Numbered from the stretch's first letter, positions 1 to 6,155 are shown. The stretch is 12,082 bases of DNA from JAZLIT01 sp045617525 (GCA_045617525.1 JAZLIT010000228.1:1-12082); one strand, 5' to 3'. Translations and numbers: made by a program. Notes: generated by a model from the letters alone, not told the origin.

Positions 1-19
1 AGCACGTGCGGAAAATCCT

Positions 20-225
20 CTAATTGCCTGCCACCGAAAAGGCAGGTAATTAGATAGTTGGAGCCGTGCCCTAAAGAATTAGGTAGGGAAGCTAAGAGCG
101 CGCTCGTCGTGAGCGCAACGCTTCCATGACCAGCATCCTGCTGGCCCTCGGTCCACGGAGCTCCAATCAACGCCTTTAGTGAGAAAGGGTGTACTGAAAT
201 TAATGACTAATTTTAGGTACGCCCC
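20..225 (+). ncRNA. Structured RNA-like region, family not identified
   Basis: This stretch is visibly richer in G and C than its flanks, has no credible reading frame, and can form many nested helices. A 13-bp hairpin (one G-U pair) joins 20-32 with 41-53. An 11-bp helix joins 58-68 with 154-166, with a 2-nt bulge at 159-160. Inside it lie three stem-loops: 70-74/79-83, 87-92/120-125 (containing 100-105/111-116) and 130-135/139-144. That arrangement is a four-way junction. A last hairpin pairs 187-194 with 217-224 and 197-202 with 208-213. The pairing is seen directly; that it is transcribed, and in this orientation, is inference. It lacks the landmark sequences I know for RNase P, tmRNA, SRP RNA, T-box, SAM, FMN, TPP, lysine, cobalamin and Mg riboswitches. 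It could be an unrecognised small RNA, a divergent 6S-like RNA, or a leader; the 5' end may lie outside the window. Confidence 0.5.
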
Positions 226-250
226 AACATTTGACGTAGAAATTTTTTTT
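187..250 (+). terminator. Possible terminator-like hairpin ending the RNA region
   Basis: A stem of 8 bp (187-194/217-224, one G-U pair) plus an inner 6-bp stem (197-202/208-213) with loop ATGAC is followed by a run of eight T residues at 243-250. The T run begins 18 bases after the stem, too far for a textbook intrinsic terminator, so this may simply be the last helix of the RNA structure. The position, just ahead of the next promoter, is compatible with termination. Confidence 0.3.
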
Positions 251-271
251 GATCAGGTTCTTAAAATTGCA

Positions 272-301
272 TGAAACGCATGCACGTATATTTCGTATAA
301 T
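272..301 (+). promoter_or_regulatory. Likely sigma-A promoter with palindrome, upstream of DUF4003 gene
   Basis: A perfect TATAAT lies at 296-301, about 20 bases before the gene's first plausible start. The -35 box is poor (TGAAAC at 272-277, 18-bp spacer). An inverted repeat, TGCATG at 268-273 and CATGCA at 279-284, overlaps the -35 and spacer, and CGTATA occurs twice (285-290, 294-299). The palindrome could be an operator for an activator or repressor, which would suit a promoter lacking a good -35; this is inference. Confidence 0.5.
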
Positions 302-322
302 ACTTTAAAAGGGGTGTTGATT

Positions 323-1276
323 TTGGAATCATTTATTCGCGCTTTAGAAGGTAATGATGACCGTACATTTAATTACGTGGGAGATCGTACACCAGAAACA
401 ATTCAATTAGCTGCACTTTATACATTTGCAGACAAGCAATTTAGTGGCGTTGCTTTGCAAAAAAAGACCGATGAGCTAAAGGCCGGTATTAAATCTTTGC
501 GCATTTTTTCCGCAGCACCAATTGATCAGCTTCTTGCTGCACATATTTACCTTTCATCTGAACAGGAAAAATTAATTGAGGCATTCGGCGTTAATTTTCA
601 AAAGTTAGTAGAGGTAGGGTTTAAAAAAGTACAACTGACATTAACTGCATCGCTTTTTCTGTCCGAGGACGATGCGCACAGTAGTCGAACAATGCAACTT
701 TATATGGAGATGAAGAAGTATCATCCCTTTTTAACAGGCAAGAATGATGTACCACTTGCTGTTTTATTAACGAAAAATCAAGATTCAAATCCGGTAGTAA
801 TGGCAAAGACTATGCATACATATTATAACGAGTTGAAAAGTAACTTCTCACCAGGTGAAGCGCTTCAAATGCTATCACAGCTACTCACGATTTACGATGA
901 ACAATACAATGAAAACCTCGTCCCTTATGTTGTTCAAATAAAAAAGGAACTAGAAAAAAGAAAAATTAAAATTAAAAGAATGCACTACCCATTTATAGCG
1001 ATCCTTGCATTGAATGAATCTAATGTAACTTGTATTGAAGAGGTCGGAAATTTATATGAACAGCTCATTCGTCTTAAAATGTTTTCAGTTCATAAGGAAA
1101 TTGCTTTGCAAATTGCAATCCAAAAAGTAGTAATGAAACTACAGCAGGAGACACTGGCGTCAACAGTTGGGCAAGTGCCGAAATATCTTATATTACTCGA
1201 AATCGCCCCGATCCTTTTTCAAATACCACGTGAACTAACTGAAGTCATTCTAGGAAATATACCTTTTCTAGATTAA
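323..1276 (+). CDS. DUF4003 family protein, function unknown
   Basis: The predicted product is a 317-residue, mostly helical soluble protein with no signal peptide or membrane segment. I chose the TTG at 323 because the ribosome binding site AAAAGGGGTG (307-316) sits 6 bases ahead of it; the GTG at 314 and TTG at 317 lie within or too close to that site. The overall pattern resembles the Bacilli DUF4003 family, especially the segment around residues 131-149 (MKKYHPFLTG followed by NDVPLAVLL), which I recall as the best conserved part of that family; the assignment is from memory and not searched. No catalytic motif is recognisable. It is followed after 43 bases by the aldehyde dehydrogenase gene on the same strand with no terminator visible between them, so they may be cotranscribed. 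No biochemical role can be stated. Confidence 0.75.
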   Translation: MESFIRALEGNDDRTFNYVGDRTPETIQLAALYTFADKQFSGVALQKKTDELKAGIKSLRIFSAAPIDQLLAAHIYLSSEQEKLIEAFGVNFQKLVEVGFKKVQLTLTASLFLSEDDAHSSRTMQLYMEMKKYHPFLTGKNDVPLAVLLTKNQDSNPVVMAKTMHTYYNELKSNFSPGEALQMLSQLLTIYDEQYNENLVPYVVQIKKELEKRKIKIKRMHYPFIAILALNESNVTCIEEVGNLYEQLIRLKMFSVHKEIALQIAIQKVVMKLQQETLASTVGQVPKYLILLEIAPILFQIPRELTEVILGNIPFLD

Positions 1277-1319
1277 GTGTAAAATGAAATGAAGAATGAA
1301 TTGATAGGAGCTAAGCATA

Positions 1320-2747
1320 ATGAAAGCAACGAAATTATGGATTAATGGACAATGGACCGAGGCATTAACGACGTACGAGCTAAAATCACCCTATACAGGT
1401 GAAACGATTGCGAACGTGTCTAAAGCGACTGTTCAAGATGTAGAGCGTGCAATTGAAGGAGCAGCGAAAGCATTTGAATCATTTAAGAGGTCAACAGCCT
1501 TTGAACGTGCGGAAATCTTATATAAAGTCGTAGAGATCATGCGAAAGCGTAAACAGGAATTTGCTACGATTTTAGCAGACGAAGCTGGGAAGCCTCTTGC
1601 AGCAGGATTGGCTGAAATTGACCGCACCATTGCGACGTATCAATTCTCGGCAGAAGCCGCGAAGCAATCAATGGGTGAAACGATTCCAATGGATGCGGCA
1701 CCTGGTGTTAGCGACAGAATAGGCTACACGAAGCGAATTCCACTTGGTGTTGTCAGTGCAATCACGCCATTTAATTTCCCGTTTAATTTAGTGGCGCATA
1801 AACTAGGACCAGCGTTTGCAGTGGGCAATGCAGTTGTCTTGAAGCCGGCGACACAGACCCCATTAAGCGCACTTGTGATGGCTGAGATTTTCAAAGAGGC
1901 GGGTTTACCTGATGGCATGCTTCAAATTGTTACGGGTTCAGGGGCAGAATTAAGTGGTACGCTTGTGACACACCCACTCGTAAAAAAGGTGACATTCACA
2001 GGGAGTGGGAAAGTGGGCCTTGCGATAAAAGAAAAAATTGGCCTGCGTAAAATCACATTAGAACTTGGCTCGAATGCAGCATTAATTATTGAGCCATCGA
2101 CACCAATTAAAAAAATTGTTGACCGTACTGTCTCGGGTGCCTTTGGTTTTGCAGGACAAGTTTGTATTTCGTTGCAAAGAATTTATGTACATGCCTCCAT
2201 TTATGAACAGTTCACGCAGCAATTTGTGGAAGCAACACAAAAGCTCGTTGTTGGAGATCCACATGACCTGCGTACGGATGTGAGTGCAATGATTAATTCA
2301 GCAGAGGTTGAACGTATTAAACAGTGGATTGAGGAAGCTAAGGCACAGGGGGCAACGGTAGCTCAAGGTGCGCAATTTACAGAGCGATCATGCACGCCTA
2401 CTGTTATGATAAACGTACATCCAACAATGAAAATTATTTGCCAGGAAACGTTTGCACCAATTGTTTCGCTTATCCCATATGAAACACTTGATGAGGCGAT
2501 TAAACTTGTGAATACATCGGAGCTAGGCTTAAATGCAGGGATATACACGAATGTTTTAACGGATGCATTATACGCAGCAGACCAGCTTGAAGCAGGAGCC
2601 ATAATTATTAATGATATCCCTACATTTAGAACGGATAATATGCCCTATGGCGGTGTGAAAATGAGTGGTTATGGACGTGAAGGTATAAAATATGCGGTGG
2701 ATGAAATGACGGATTTGAAGTTTATTTCGATTAAGACAACCTTTTAG
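1320..2747 (+). CDS. Aldehyde dehydrogenase family protein (NAD(P)-dependent)
   Basis: This is a full-length 475-residue member of the aldehyde dehydrogenase superfamily, which oxidises aldehydes to acids (or acyl thioesters) with NAD(P)+ in the cytosol. All hallmark residues are present: the oxyanion-hole Asn152 (TPFNFPFN), the cofactor-binding Lys175 (VVLKPA), the Rossmann-fold turn TFTGSG at 225-230, the general-base Glu248 (LELGSNAAL), the nucleophile Cys282 (GFAGQVCIS) and Glu376 (QETFAP). The ATG start at 1320 has TAGGAG 9 bases upstream. The GQVCIS and ELGSNAAL variants resemble the branch that includes lactaldehyde dehydrogenases and non-phosphorylating glyceraldehyde-3-phosphate dehydrogenase-like enzymes, but the substrate cannot be told from sequence. 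Its neighbours (DUF4003, acyl-CoA thioesterase) do not define a pathway. The gene looks intact. Confidence 0.93.
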   Translation: MKATKLWINGQWTEALTTYELKSPYTGETIANVSKATVQDVERAIEGAAKAFESFKRSTAFERAEILYKVVEIMRKRKQEFATILADEAGKPLAAGLAEIDRTIATYQFSAEAAKQSMGETIPMDAAPGVSDRIGYTKRIPLGVVSAITPFNFPFNLVAHKLGPAFAVGNAVVLKPATQTPLSALVMAEIFKEAGLPDGMLQIVTGSGAELSGTLVTHPLVKKVTFTGSGKVGLAIKEKIGLRKITLELGSNAALIIEPSTPIKKIVDRTVSGAFGFAGQVCISLQRIYVHASIYEQFTQQFVEATQKLVVGDPHDLRTDVSAMINSAEVERIKQWIEEAKAQGATVAQGAQFTERSCTPTVMINVHPTMKIICQETFAPIVSLIPYETLDEAIKLVNTSELGLNAGIYTNVLTDALYAADQLEAGAIIINDIPTFRTDNMPYGGVKMSGYGREGIKYAVDEMTDLKFISIKTTF

Positions 2748-2772
2748 ATTTAGCAAAATGAAGGGAAAGTAA

Positions 2773-2801
2773 TTGAATTTGAATTTCACTCAATGTAACA
2801 T
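2773..2801 (+). promoter_or_regulatory. Possible sigma-A promoter for thioesterase gene
   Basis: TTGAAT (2773-2778), a 17-bp spacer and TAACAT (2796-2801) form a moderate match to the sigma-A consensus (4 of 6 in the -10). It would start transcription near 2808, leaving a short leader to the TTG start at 2836. AT-rich DNA yields such matches by chance, and readthrough from the dehydrogenase gene is an alternative. Confidence 0.3.
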
Positions 2802-2835
2802 GATGAGATAGTAATGTTTTAGGGAGTGGGCCATA

Positions 2836-3315
2836 TTGAGTAACGCCGTACCAATGAGTCAGTCACGTACGATTCAGACGAAATTAGTATTACCACCAGA
2901 TACAAACCATCATCATTCGATCTTTGGTGGTCGAGTGCTTGCATATATTGATGAAATCGCGGCAATTGCCTCGATGAAACACGCGAAAAGCGAGGTTGTT
3001 ACTGCTTCAATTGACTCAGTAGATTTTGTGTCTCCGGCGTATGCAGGGGATGTTTTAGAGTTAGAGGCAATCGTTACTTCTACGGGTCGTTCTTCAATGG
3101 AAGTATATGTTCGAGTAATTTCGAAAAATTTAATTACAAGTGAAGAGCGTTTAACGACAGAATCATTTGTGACGATGGTTGCAATTGATGCAAAGGGAAA
3201 TACCACGGAAGTTCCGCCAGTTTTCCCGGAAACTGAAACAGAGCGCCGTCTATTTGAAACAGGTCCGCAGCGCCGAGAGCATCGTAAAGCGAAACGTGCC
3301 TTCAGACATTTATAA
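2836..3315 (+). CDS. Acyl-CoA thioesterase, hotdog fold (YkhA/BACH-like)
   Basis: The 159-residue product is a single hotdog-fold domain of the acyl-CoA hydrolase family, which cleaves acyl-CoA to free acid and CoA in the cytosol, normally as an oligomer. The signature segment NHHHSIFGGRVLAYIDE lies at residues 24-40; Asn24 and Asp39 correspond to the catalytic pair known in this family. The C-terminal 30 residues are rich in Arg, Lys and Glu, as in other bacterial members. The TTG at 2836 is preferred because AGGGAGTGGG (2821-2830) lies 5 bases upstream; the in-frame ATG at 2854 has no comparable site. The substrate chain length cannot be inferred. It lies 88 bases downstream of the aldehyde dehydrogenase and ends just before a strong terminator. 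Confidence 0.9.
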   Translation: MSNAVPMSQSRTIQTKLVLPPDTNHHHSIFGGRVLAYIDEIAAIASMKHAKSEVVTASIDSVDFVSPAYAGDVLELEAIVTSTGRSSMEVYVRVISKNLITSEERLTTESFVTMVAIDAKGNTTEVPPVFPETETERRLFETGPQRREHRKAKRAFRHL

Positions 3316-3322
3316 AAATTAC

Positions 3323-3363
3323 AAAAGGGTGGGCAGCGTCAATTAGACGATGCCCACCCTTTT
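3323..3363. terminator. Bidirectional intrinsic terminator
   Basis: A 13-bp stem, AAAAGGGTGGGCA (3323-3335) with TGCCCACCCTTTT (3351-3363), continues with GCGTC/GACG around an AATTA loop. It has a T run on one side and A's on the other, so it can stop transcription from both the thioesterase gene (+) and the chemoreceptor gene (-), whose stop codon begins only 3 bases away. Confidence 0.92.
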
Positions 3364-3365
3364 AA

Positions 3366-4676
3366 TTATTCGCTTAATTCGTGTATGACGCTAACAAGTG
3401 AATCGGAAGAAATGGAGATTTGGCCCGATGCTTGTGAAAGCTCACTAATTACATGAGAAATTGAATTTATTTCTTCTGTTGTATACATGTACTGTTCTTT
3501 TATACCTGAAACAGCATGAATAATAGATTCAAATGATTGCTCTAAAATGATTTGCTTTTCAACACTTGATTTTACTTGACCATCAACGTTAGATACGGAT
3601 TCTGCCATCGTATTAATGCTTGTTTCAGTGTCACGGATTAGTGTAGAAACATTTTGAACAGCCGATTTTGTTTCCTCAGCTAGTTTTCTAACTTCATCTG
3701 CAACTACGGCGAAACCTTTCCCGTGTTCTCCTGCTCGAGCAGCTTCAATTGAAGCATTTAGTGCAAGTAAGTTTGTTTGGTCGGCAATGCCTGTTACAAG
3801 TCCAACAATTTCAGAAATTTTCTTTGATGAAATACGTAGGTTGCCCATTGAATTTTCTAAAAGGTCTAGTCGCTCAAGAACTTTTTGCATTAGATGGTGC
3901 TGCTCTTGTAAATTATCGCGGCCCTGTAATGACTTTTGCTCAGTACTCGTTGCGAAATCAAGTCCTTGAGTTGTACTTGCAGCAATTTCTTCAGACTGAT
4001 TTGCAATTTCATGCAGTGAGGCATTTGTTTGTTCGCTAATTGCATTAAGCTCTTCTGCTGTTATATTAATTTGATTAATAAGTGAGTTGCGGAGATTTTC
4101 ATTCTTAATGCGAATGCGCTCTTCCTCGTTTTCATAAGCCTCAATTACTAATTGTTGTTCTAAACTAATTACTTTATTGAAAGCATTTACAGCTAATAAT
4201 GCATCACTTTTATCTAGTGGTAACTCGTTAACAAACTGATTAAACGTTGTTGTTAATGATTGAAACGAGGCAAGATACCATTTCGATTGTAAACCAATAC
4301 GAACATGTACTTTCGCGATAACTTTTCGTTCTTCAATATAGCTGGTGTTAATTTGGCTATTAAAAATATCACCTAAATGCTTTAGTAAAGTAACTTTCAA
4401 TTTTTCAAGGCGTGAGTTACTTTGAATAATATTTATCAAGTCGGAATTAAAGTTAATAGCTTCGTAAAATTGGTCGACCATTTGAGGAATGAAATCTTTT
4501 GTGTGCGGTTGTAATTGTTTTAGAATTGCCAAATCTTCTTTTGTTAATTTTAATAATTGAATTTGCTTTTGAATATCTGGGTAGTACGAGACATCTAATT
4601 GAACAGAGTGTATATGTTTAGCAGGTTCAAGGATGAATGTTGCTTGATCTTTATTTTTGTTAAAAAGCCATGACAC
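3366..4676 (-). CDS. hemAT: Globin-coupled aerotaxis receptor (HemAT type)
   Basis: The 436-residue product joins an N-terminal haem-binding sensor globin (about residues 35-185) to a C-terminal methyl-accepting chemotaxis signalling domain (about 205-436). In the globin, His124 (HVRIGLQSKWY) is the expected proximal haem ligand, and Tyr71 and Thr96 match the distal Tyr70 and Thr95 of Bacillus subtilis HemAT with a constant offset of one. The kinase-contacting hairpin tip is clear at 297-335 (IADQTNLLALNASIEAARAG, then GFAVVADEVRKLAEE). There are no membrane segments, so it is a soluble oxygen sensor that would control CheA through CheW; that role is family knowledge. The start is GTG at 4676, preceded on its own strand by AGAGGTGC (4691-4684) at good spacing; the nearby ATG is out of frame. 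No chemotaxis genes flank it, as is usual for dispersed receptors. Confidence 0.95.
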   Translation of the reverse strand: MSWLFNKNKDQATFILEPAKHIHSVQLDVSYYPDIQKQIQLLKLTKEDLAILKQLQPHTKDFIPQMVDQFYEAINFNSDLINIIQSNSRLEKLKVTLLKHLGDIFNSQINTSYIEERKVIAKVHVRIGLQSKWYLASFQSLTTTFNQFVNELPLDKSDALLAVNAFNKVISLEQQLVIEAYENEEERIRIKNENLRNSLINQINITAEELNAISEQTNASLHEIANQSEEIAASTTQGLDFATSTEQKSLQGRDNLQEQHHLMQKVLERLDLLENSMGNLRISSKKISEIVGLVTGIADQTNLLALNASIEAARAGEHGKGFAVVADEVRKLAEETKSAVQNVSTLIRDTETSINTMAESVSNVDGQVKSSVEKQIILEQSFESIIHAVSGIKEQYMYTTEEINSISHVISELSQASGQISISSDSLVSVIHELSE

Positions 4677-4724
4677 GGTAGTAGCACCTCTAGTTTTTAG
4701 TTTTTTTGGTAATGTATAGTATGT

Positions 4725-4754
4725 ATTATAGTATATTTTACTATGTAATTTATA
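4725..4754 (-). promoter_or_regulatory. Possible promoter for hemAT
   Basis: On the minus strand a perfect TATAAT lies at 4730-4725, about 50 bases ahead of the start, with only a weak -35 (TATAAA at 4754-4749, 18-bp spacer). The surrounding DNA is almost pure A+T and contains repeated ATAGTA/TACTAT arms (4716-4743). I did not see a convincing sigma-D chemotaxis promoter. Confidence 0.35.
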
Positions 4755-4813
4755 AAAAAAGCATTTTTTTATTAAATAATGGAAAATACAAAATGAAATA
4801 TGAAAATGAGCAA

Positions 4814-4841
4814 TTCAAATTTTCTTCAGTTAAAATACAAT
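4814..4841 (+). promoter_or_regulatory. Possible promoter for the 74-aa membrane protein gene
   Basis: TTCAAA (4814-4819), a 16-bp spacer and TACAAT (4836-4841) give a reasonable sigma-A-like match 40 bases ahead of the chosen start. It would be divergent from the hemAT promoter. Confidence 0.35.
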
Positions 4842-4880
4842 AGGAGTAAGAAAAGTAAAAATAGGGGAGGATGTTTTATA

Positions 4881-5105
4881 ATGAAGTTTCATAAAGAAAG
4901 ACTTAAATATGTAATTCCTTTATCAGTTGTAGTATGTGTTTCAGCAAATTTTATGCTGTTCACAAAATATAAAGAGGTGCCATCATTTGATAAATTTATG
5001 ATTATACTGAGTGCAACGATTTTAACTGCAATTTTATCTTATTTTTTATTTCCACAAGATAAGCAAGAAAAACCAGATGAAATTCCAAGCCATTTAAAAA
5101 AATGA
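4881..5105 (+). CDS. Small two-helix membrane protein, unrecognised
   Basis: I do not recognise this family. The frame is open from an ATG at 4800, but only the ATG at 4881 has a ribosome binding site (GGGGAGG at 4864-4870, 10 bases upstream), so the product is probably 74 residues. It starts with a basic segment (MKFHKERLK). Two hydrophobic stretches follow, about residues 11-28 and 39-57, separated by a short polar loop. The tail is charged (PQDKQEKPDEIPSHLKK). A two-span membrane protein with both ends inside the cell is likely from the positive-inside rule. It lies between hemAT (opposite strand) and a DUF4870 gene; the context gives no function. After the TGA stop the same frame stays hydrophobic for 28 more codons (see findings). 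Confidence 0.6.
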   Translation: MKFHKERLKYVIPLSVVVCVSANFMLFTKYKEVPSFDKFMIILSATILTAILSYFLFPQDKQEKPDEIPSHLKK

Positions 5106-5192
5106 AATATTTCAGGTTATGCGGCAATAGGTATTGTATCTATGTCGCTTTTTTTGAAACTTTTTGGTGTTTCAAGCGTATATCTACTATAA
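5106..5192 (+). pseudogene. Hydrophobic in-frame remnant after the 74-aa gene (tentative)
   Basis: Directly after the TGA at 5103-5105 the same frame encodes 28 residues up to TAA at 5190-5192, with a composition typical of a membrane helix (beginning NISGYAAIGIVSMSLF). This could be a third helix lost by a nonsense change, a remnant of another membrane gene, or chance in AT-rich DNA. The charged tail of the preceding protein looks like a natural end, which argues against a recent nonsense mutation. Confidence 0.2.
5146..5178 (+). repeat. Imperfect inverted repeat upstream of DUF4870 gene
   Basis: CGCTT at 5146-5150 plus GAAAC at 5156-5160 pair with GTTTCAAGCG at 5169-5178, leaving a five-T bulge and an 8-base loop. 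No T run follows, so it is not a good terminator. It lies just upstream of a possible -10 box (TATAAC, 5188-5193) and could be an operator or incidental. Confidence 0.3.
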
Positions 5193-5222
5193 CAATAAAT
5201 AATTAGAGTGAGGTTGATATAG

Positions 5223-5528
5223 ATGGAATCAAAATGGTCCAAGGTAATTGTGCATTCGAGTGCATATTATCTGCCTTTTTTAGTACCGATTTTATTTTTC
5301 TTAGTGAGTACAGATGATGAGGTCAAGCGTATTTCAATTCAGGCGTTATTATTCCAAATTGTTTTTGGGGTTTTAATCGCAATTTCAGTAATCTTCTCTT
5401 TCATCTTAATTGGTATTCCATTCTTAATTATTTTTGGTGCAATTTTTTGGATTGCCCCGATATTCGGAATCGTCAATGCACTGGGTGATAAATCATGGAA
5501 TTACCCAATTGTAGGTCGTTGGGTGTAA
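5223..5528 (+). CDS. DUF4870 domain membrane protein
   Basis: The 101-residue product is very hydrophobic, with a span at about residues 11-30, then two or three closely packed spans between 37 and 86, ending in a short polar tail (GDKSWNYPIVGRWV). The order of features (a first helix, a charged turn DDEVKR, the amphipathic QALLFQ segment, two further helices, and the glycine/proline turn IGIPFLIIFG) matches the DUF4870/Tic20-like small membrane protein family, whose function is not established in Bacilli. The ATG at 5223 has GTGAGG (5209-5214) upstream at good spacing. It is a single-gene unit, closed by the terminator at 5535-5579. Confidence 0.8.
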   Translation: MESKWSKVIVHSSAYYLPFLVPILFFLVSTDDEVKRISIQALLFQIVFGVLIAISVIFSFILIGIPFLIIFGAIFWIAPIFGIVNALGDKSWNYPIVGRWV

Positions 5529-5534
5529 TAAAAT

Positions 5535-5579
5535 AAAAGGTCGTACGTAAGGATTTTCTTACTGTACGGCCTTTTTTTT
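5535..5579 (+). terminator. Intrinsic terminator after DUF4870 gene
   Basis: AAAAGG and CGTACG at 5535-5547 pair with GTACGGCCTT at 5563-5572 around an inner AAG/CTT step, followed by eight T residues. It isolates the ctsR operon from upstream transcription. Confidence 0.88.
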
Positions 5580-5606
5580 GCTCAGGGGAAAGTATAGAGT
5601 GATTAT

Positions 5607-5636
5607 TTGCAATTCAATTTTGACGTATTGTATATT
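5607..5636 (+). promoter_or_regulatory. Sigma-A-like promoter of the ctsR operon
   Basis: TTGCAA (5607-5612), an 18-bp spacer and TATATT (5631-5636, 5 of 6 matches) would start transcription near 5643, inside the CtsR operator. A second -35-like hexamer, TTGACG (5620-5625), has no good -10 at the right distance. Confidence 0.6.
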
Positions 5637-5638
5637 TA

Positions 5639-5655
5639 AGTCAAAGATAGTCAAA
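5639..5655 (+). promoter_or_regulatory. CtsR operator (tandem heptad)
   Basis: AGTCAAAGATAGTCAAA is two direct AGTCAAA heptads separated by GAT, an exact fit to the published CtsR consensus RGTCAAANANRGTCAAA. It covers the predicted start of transcription, so bound CtsR dimer should block initiation at low temperature. This shows negative autoregulation of the operon. No HrcA-type CIRCE element was seen. Confidence 0.93.
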
Positions 5656-5676
5656 GTCAGTGAGGTGAGCCAAAAG

Positions 5677-6141
5677 GTGAAAAATATTTCTGACATTATT
5701 GAAGGGTATTTAAAGCAAGTTATTGAATCTGATGGAAAAGGGCATATTGAAATAAAGCGAAGTGAATTAGCTGAGCAATTCCAATGTGTACCTTCTCAAA
5801 TAAATTACGTTATTAACACGCGTTTTACGGTTGAACGTGGCTATTTGGTAGAAAGTAAACGAGGTGGTGGAGGTTATATTCGTATTTTGCGTGTTTCCCT
5901 CCATTCAAAAAAAGATTTAATAGACGAAGTAGTAGATCACATAGGTAGAAGTATTACGCAAGCAGCATCAGAGCATATCGTTTATAGATTGCTTGAAGAG
6001 GATGTTTTGACGCACCGAGAGGCGAAGCTTTTACTAGCAGCCACACATCGCTCAAATTTACCGCTCCCATTACCAGCACGAGATGAATTGCGTGCTTATA
6101 TCTTTAGCGCAATGCTAATGACTTTAAAATACGAAAAATAA
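5677..6141 (+). CDS. ctsR: CtsR, class III heat-shock repressor
   Basis: CtsR is the winged-helix repressor of clp genes; heat directly weakens its DNA binding and McsB inactivates or targets it. The frame is open from 5578, but the GTG at 5677 is the start because GAGGTGAG (5662-5669) lies 7 bases upstream and the result begins MKNISDIIEGYLK, the normal CtsR N-terminus, giving 154 residues, the length of the Bacillus subtilis protein. The DNA-binding part occupies about residues 1-72: the recognition segment is near 38-50, and the tetraglycine wing KRGGGGYIRI at 61-70 includes Arg62, the DNA-contacting arginine that McsB can phosphorylate. The C-terminal helical dimerisation and ClpC/McsB interaction domain follows (about 75-154). 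It heads the operon and carries its own operator. mcsA follows 14 bases after the stop, with its ribosome binding site touching that stop. Confidence 0.97.
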   Translation: MKNISDIIEGYLKQVIESDGKGHIEIKRSELAEQFQCVPSQINYVINTRFTVERGYLVESKRGGGGYIRILRVSLHSKKDLIDEVVDHIGRSITQAASEHIVYRLLEEDVLTHREAKLLLAATHRSNLPLPLPARDELRAYIFSAMLMTLKYEK

Positions 6142-6155
6142 AAGAGGTGTCCCAA

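Noticed and set aside
20..166. Group II intron domain V, suggested by GAGCCGTG
   Set aside because: The required 34-base hairpin with its partner strand and AGC triad spacing is not present; GAGCCGTG instead pairs with a distant segment.
1..230. Identity as RNase P RNA, tmRNA, SRP RNA, T-box or a common riboswitch
   Set aside because: Landmark sequences (for example GAGGAAAGTCC, GGTCAGGTCCGGAAGGAAGCAGC, TGGNACC, or SAM/FMN/TPP/lysine/cobalamin cores) are absent on both strands. A short match to the CTCGGTCC of E. coli 6S RNA is too little to assign 6S.
230..258. Second CtsR site (TTTGACG, TTTGATC near the DUF4003 promoter)
   Set aside because: The two heptad-like strings are more than ten bases apart and one is mismatched, so they do not form the required tandem with a 3-base gap.
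4800..4880. Longer start (ATG 4800) for the small membrane protein
   Set aside because: No ribosome binding site precedes it, a likely promoter lies within the stretch, and the added residues are low-complexity and polar.
5578..5676. N-terminal extension of CtsR from TTG 5578
   Set aside because: It lies in the terminator, promoter and operator region and has no family similarity; GTG 5677 has the proper ribosome binding site and family N-terminus.
5581..5676. CIRCE or sigma-B control of the ctsR operon
   Set aside because: No TTAGCACTC-N9-GAGTGCTAA palindrome and no GTTT/GGGTAT pair at the right spacing were found.
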